DNA of 48,906 nucleotides from Cryobacterium algoritolerans (GTDB taxonomy: Bacteria; Actinomycetota; Actinomycetes; Actinomycetales; Microbacteriaceae): contig NZ_SOFP01000057.1 in assembly GCF_004402785.1 (NCBI RefSeq), positions 1 to 48,906 of the forward strand, in the 5' to 3' direction. Below, piece by piece: positions 46,913 through 48,906 of the stretch. A program made the position numbers and the translations under genes. Positions within the stretch are counted from its first letter, which is position 1. Each line of letters opens with the position of its first letter. Under the pieces are notes generated by a model. It did not search any database. It saw only the letters and a list, made by a program, of their open reading frames with translations, and had not been told where the DNA came from.

Positions 46913-48169
46913 CTACCCGCCGCGTACCCAACCAGTTTCCCGCTCCCGCACCGCTCCCTCCAGGCCGAGGGCGCCCAGCGCCCCCTGCACGGCCGCCGTG
47001 GACAGGCCCGCGCGGCGCGCGACGTCGGGCACGGTGCGCGGGGATCTCCCGCTGAGGGCGTCGAACACCCGGATCTGGTCGCTCGTGCGGCCCCCGAAAC
47101 CCCCGCTGTCACCGTCGGCGGCCTGGAGGTCGAGGGTCAGGCTCAGCGTCCGCTCGCCGACGAGTTCGGCCATCTCCGCCGCCGTGGTCACGCACACGGC
47201 ATCGTATTCGCGAATCAGCCGGTGGCAGCCGGCCGACGTCGGCGAGGTCACCGGGCCGGGCACCGCGCCCAGTGGGCGACCGAGGGCGGCGGCATGCCCG
47301 GCCGTGTTGAGCGAACCGGATCGCCAGCCGGCCTCGAGTACGACCGTGGCCGCACTCGACGCCGCGATCAACCTGTTGCGTTGCAGGAATCTCCATTTGG
47401 TCGGTGCCGCCCCGCAGGGCAGCTCAGAGACGACCGCGCCGTCGGCCGCGATGCGGCCGAGCAGCGCATCGTGGCCACTCGGGTAGAAACGGTCGACCCC
47501 CCCGGCCAGGAAGGCAACGGTGAGCCCCGAACTGGCCAGGGCCGCACGGTGCGCCATCCCGTCAATGCCGTAGGCCGCCCCAGACACGATCGTGAAGCCG
47601 CGGTCGACCAGACCGGCCGACGCCTCCATGGCGACGTGCTCGCCGTACCCCGTCGCCGCCCGCGCGCCGACCAGGGCAATCGAGTTCGGCAGCGAGGCGA
47701 GGGCCGGGGCGATGCCCCGCCACCAGAGCGCGATCGGGGCATGGGGCCCGAGGTCGTCCACCCCGCCCGGCCACACGTCGTCCCCAGGAATGGCGAGCTG
47801 CGCCGAAAGCCGCACGGCCTGTCGGAGAGCCCGGATCACCTCCGCCGACGACAACCGAGGTCGCCAGCGTTGCAGGGCCGGCTCCAGTTCGGAGCCGGAG
47901 CCTTCCGGGCCGCCGGTATCCGCGAGCATCGCCGCGAGCCTGCCCGAGGTGCCCGGATCGAGCACAGCGGCCAGGGCCGGGCCGGCTCCGAGCCGGTCGA
48001 CCAGCACCCCGGCGGTGCCGTCTCCCGGCTCCGCAATGCAGGTCCACGCGGCCCGGGCAAACACCTCGCCCGCGACACCGGGCTCCATTTCGCCGTGCGG
48101 GGCATCTGTTGGGCGTACCCCGGCAGCAAGCTCGTTCACCGTGGCCTCGTCCAGTCCGAACTGCATCAT
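46913..48169 (-). CDS. dprA: DNA-processing protein DprA
   Basis: Binds incoming single-stranded DNA and loads RecA. 418 residues. Rossmann-like DprA core: NSIALVGARAATGYGEHVAM, GFTIVSGAAYGIDGMAHRAA, FLAGGVDRFYPSGHDALL, RNRLIAASSAATVVLEAGWR, SGSLNTAGHAAALGR. A C-terminal winged-helix (DLM-1-like) follows: SPRTVPDVARRAGLSTAAVQ. The N-terminal 130 residues are helical and poorly conserved. ATG 48169 overlaps the comM stop as ATGA, with GGAAGGG upstream. Confidence 0.95.
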   Translation of the reverse strand: MMQFGLDEATVNELAAGVRPTDAPHGEMEPGVAGEVFARAAWTCIAEPGDGTAGVLVDRLGAGPALAAVLDPGTSGRLAAMLADTGGPEGSGSELEPALQRWRPRLSSAEVIRALRQAVRLSAQLAIPGDDVWPGGVDDLGPHAPIALWWRGIAPALASLPNSIALVGARAATGYGEHVAMEASAGLVDRGFTIVSGAAYGIDGMAHRAALASSGLTVAFLAGGVDRFYPSGHDALLGRIAADGAVVSELPCGAAPTKWRFLQRNRLIAASSAATVVLEAGWRSGSLNTAGHAAALGRPLGAVPGPVTSPTSAGCHRLIREYDAVCVTTAAEMAELVGERTLSLTLDLQAADGDSGGFGGRTSDQIRVFDALSGRSPRTVPDVARRAGLSTAAVQGALGALGLEGAVRERETGWVRGG

Positions 48170-48906
48170 GATGATATTCCCTTCCGGAGGTACAGTGCCT
48201 GCCCGACCTGTTCGGGGCCGGGCCTTCCAACCCCGCCGAGATCGGCGATCGACCACGCCACCCGGAGCACCCGGTCGTAGCCGCGCATGGTGATCCCCCC
48301 TCGCTCCAAAGCCCGGTCGAGGATCGCGGTCGTCTCCCCGGGGAGCCTGGCGTGAACGCCTCGCAGCCACGGCCCCGGTACTTCCGAATTCAGGGACCAT
48401 GGCGTTCCCGCCAGCCGCTCGGCGGCCGCCGCCCTGGCCTGAACGACGCGCTGTCTCGCTGTGGCACTGGTCAGGCGCGGCGCGTCGGCGGCCAGGCGCA
48501 GCTGCGCGGCCGTGACCCGCTGCACCCTCAGCTGGATGTCGATCCGGTCCAGGAGTGGACCGGACAGTCGGGCAAGGTAACGCCGCCGTGCGCTCGGCGG
48601 GCAGCTGCAATCGAGGTCAGCGGCCCCGTACCGGCCGCAGGGGCAGGGGTTGGCGGCCATCACCAGCTGGAACCTGGCCGGGAACCGGGCCACGGCATTC
48701 GCGCGATGGATACTGATCACACCCGATTCGAGCGGCTGGCGGAGCGCGTCGAGCACGGCCGAACCGAACTCCGGCGCCTCATCGAGGAATAGAACGCCGT
48801 GGGAGGCTCGCGCCGCCGCACCGGGGCGGATCCGGCCGCTGCCCCCGCCCACCATGGCCGCGGCGGTGGCGGTGTGGTGCGGCGCCTCGAGCGGCGGCCG
48901 CGTCGC
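48166..48906 (-). CDS. comM: YifB/ComM family Mg-chelatase-like AAA+ ATPase (5' end outside window)
   Basis: C-terminal part of the helicase that aids branch migration in transformation. 246 residues are visible; the frame is open to the window edge with RPPLEAPHHTATAAAMVGGG, matching the family's RPF.APHH motif. Walker B/sensor: SHGVLFLDEAPEFGSAVLDA; sensor 1 and cysteine cluster: LVMAANPCPCGRYG...CSCPPSARRRY; arginine region LSGPLLDRIDIQL. The Walker A lies beyond the window. It is followed by dprA in a coupled pair. Confidence 0.95.
   Translation of the reverse strand, partial: ATRPPLEAPHHTATAAAMVGGGSGRIRPGAAARASHGVLFLDEAPEFGSAVLDALRQPLESGVISIHRANAVARFPARFQLVMAANPCPCGRYGAADLDCSCPPSARRRYLARLSGPLLDRIDIQLRVQRVTAAQLRLAADAPRLTSATARQRVVQARAAAAERLAGTPWSLNSEVPGPWLRGVHARLPGETTAILDRALERGGITMRGYDRVLRVAWSIADLGGVGRPGPEQVGQALYLRKGISS

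Overview
The window is high-GC DNA from an actinobacterium. Gene content and order (GatCAB, NAD ligase next to MnmA and a cysteine desulfurase, the GlgE-type alpha-glucan set, DivIVA-family proteins, pyrH-frr-cdsA, rpsB-tsf, XerC, DprA-ComM) fit Micrococcales, most likely a Microbacteriaceae such as a Cryobacterium-like genus. The genus is an inference from gene order and protein style. The window is mostly chromosomal backbone; I see no rRNA, intact tRNA, CRISPR array, transposase, integron or prophage.

Layout. 1-4.5 kb: the end of a drug-exporter-type ABC permease, an ABC-F protein, a scar with decayed SDR and AzlC-like fragments, and an AlkA-type DNA glycosylase. 4.6-4.8 kb: an intergenic repeat family and a lone DnaA box. 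4.8-11.2 kb (minus strand): a likely operon of a DUF1023 alpha/beta hydrolase, gatC, gatA, gatB, an unknown 99-residue protein and a ferritin-like/VIT membrane transporter, nearly all coupled by 1-4 nt overlaps. 11.2-12.6 kb: a PadR regulator with a clear palindromic operator, overlapping an alpha/beta hydrolase. 12.6-17.4 kb (minus): cysteine desulfurase, mnmA and ligA, for tRNA 2-thiolation and DNA ligation.

17.4-27.3 kb: alpha-glucan metabolism. glgX and ybaK are on the plus strand, glgP on the minus strand, and glgE-glgB are coupled on the plus strand divergently from glgP. GlgE polymerises maltose-1-phosphate, GlgB branches the product, and GlgX and GlgP break it down. The supply genes (treS/pep2 or glgA/glgC) are not here. 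27.4-30.1 kb (minus): an unusual three-hydrophobic-segment protein with an internal lipobox, coupled to a CnoX-like thioredoxin/TPR protein.

30.4-40 kb: cell-pole, envelope and core translation genes. A DivIVA-type protein carries 14 exact 11-residue coiled-coil repeats, followed by an AI-2E family membrane protein. On the minus strand are an alpha/beta hydrolase, a small zinc-finger-like protein, and the run rpsB-tsf | pyrH-frr-cdsA-DivIVA-motif protein-secreted lytic transglycosylase. CdsA has an N-terminal extension built from four 11-residue repeats like those of the DivIVA-type protein, which suggests that phospholipid synthesis may be tethered to a coiled-coil scaffold.

40-48.9 kb: a secreted M23-like protein, xerC, a cyclic-nucleotide phosphodiesterase-like protein, two secreted proteins with SipW/TasA-style N-termini (the second with six Cys-paired Ig-like repeats), a zinc alcohol dehydrogenase, dprA and the 3' part of comM. 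Four of the convergent gene ends carry striking repeats or palindromes: a 24-bp palindrome, a 9-bp tandem array, a 19+7 bp hairpin and a CTGAA microsatellite. The best candidates for something undescribed are the hendecad DivIVA/CdsA pair and the two-gene secreted Ig-like module.
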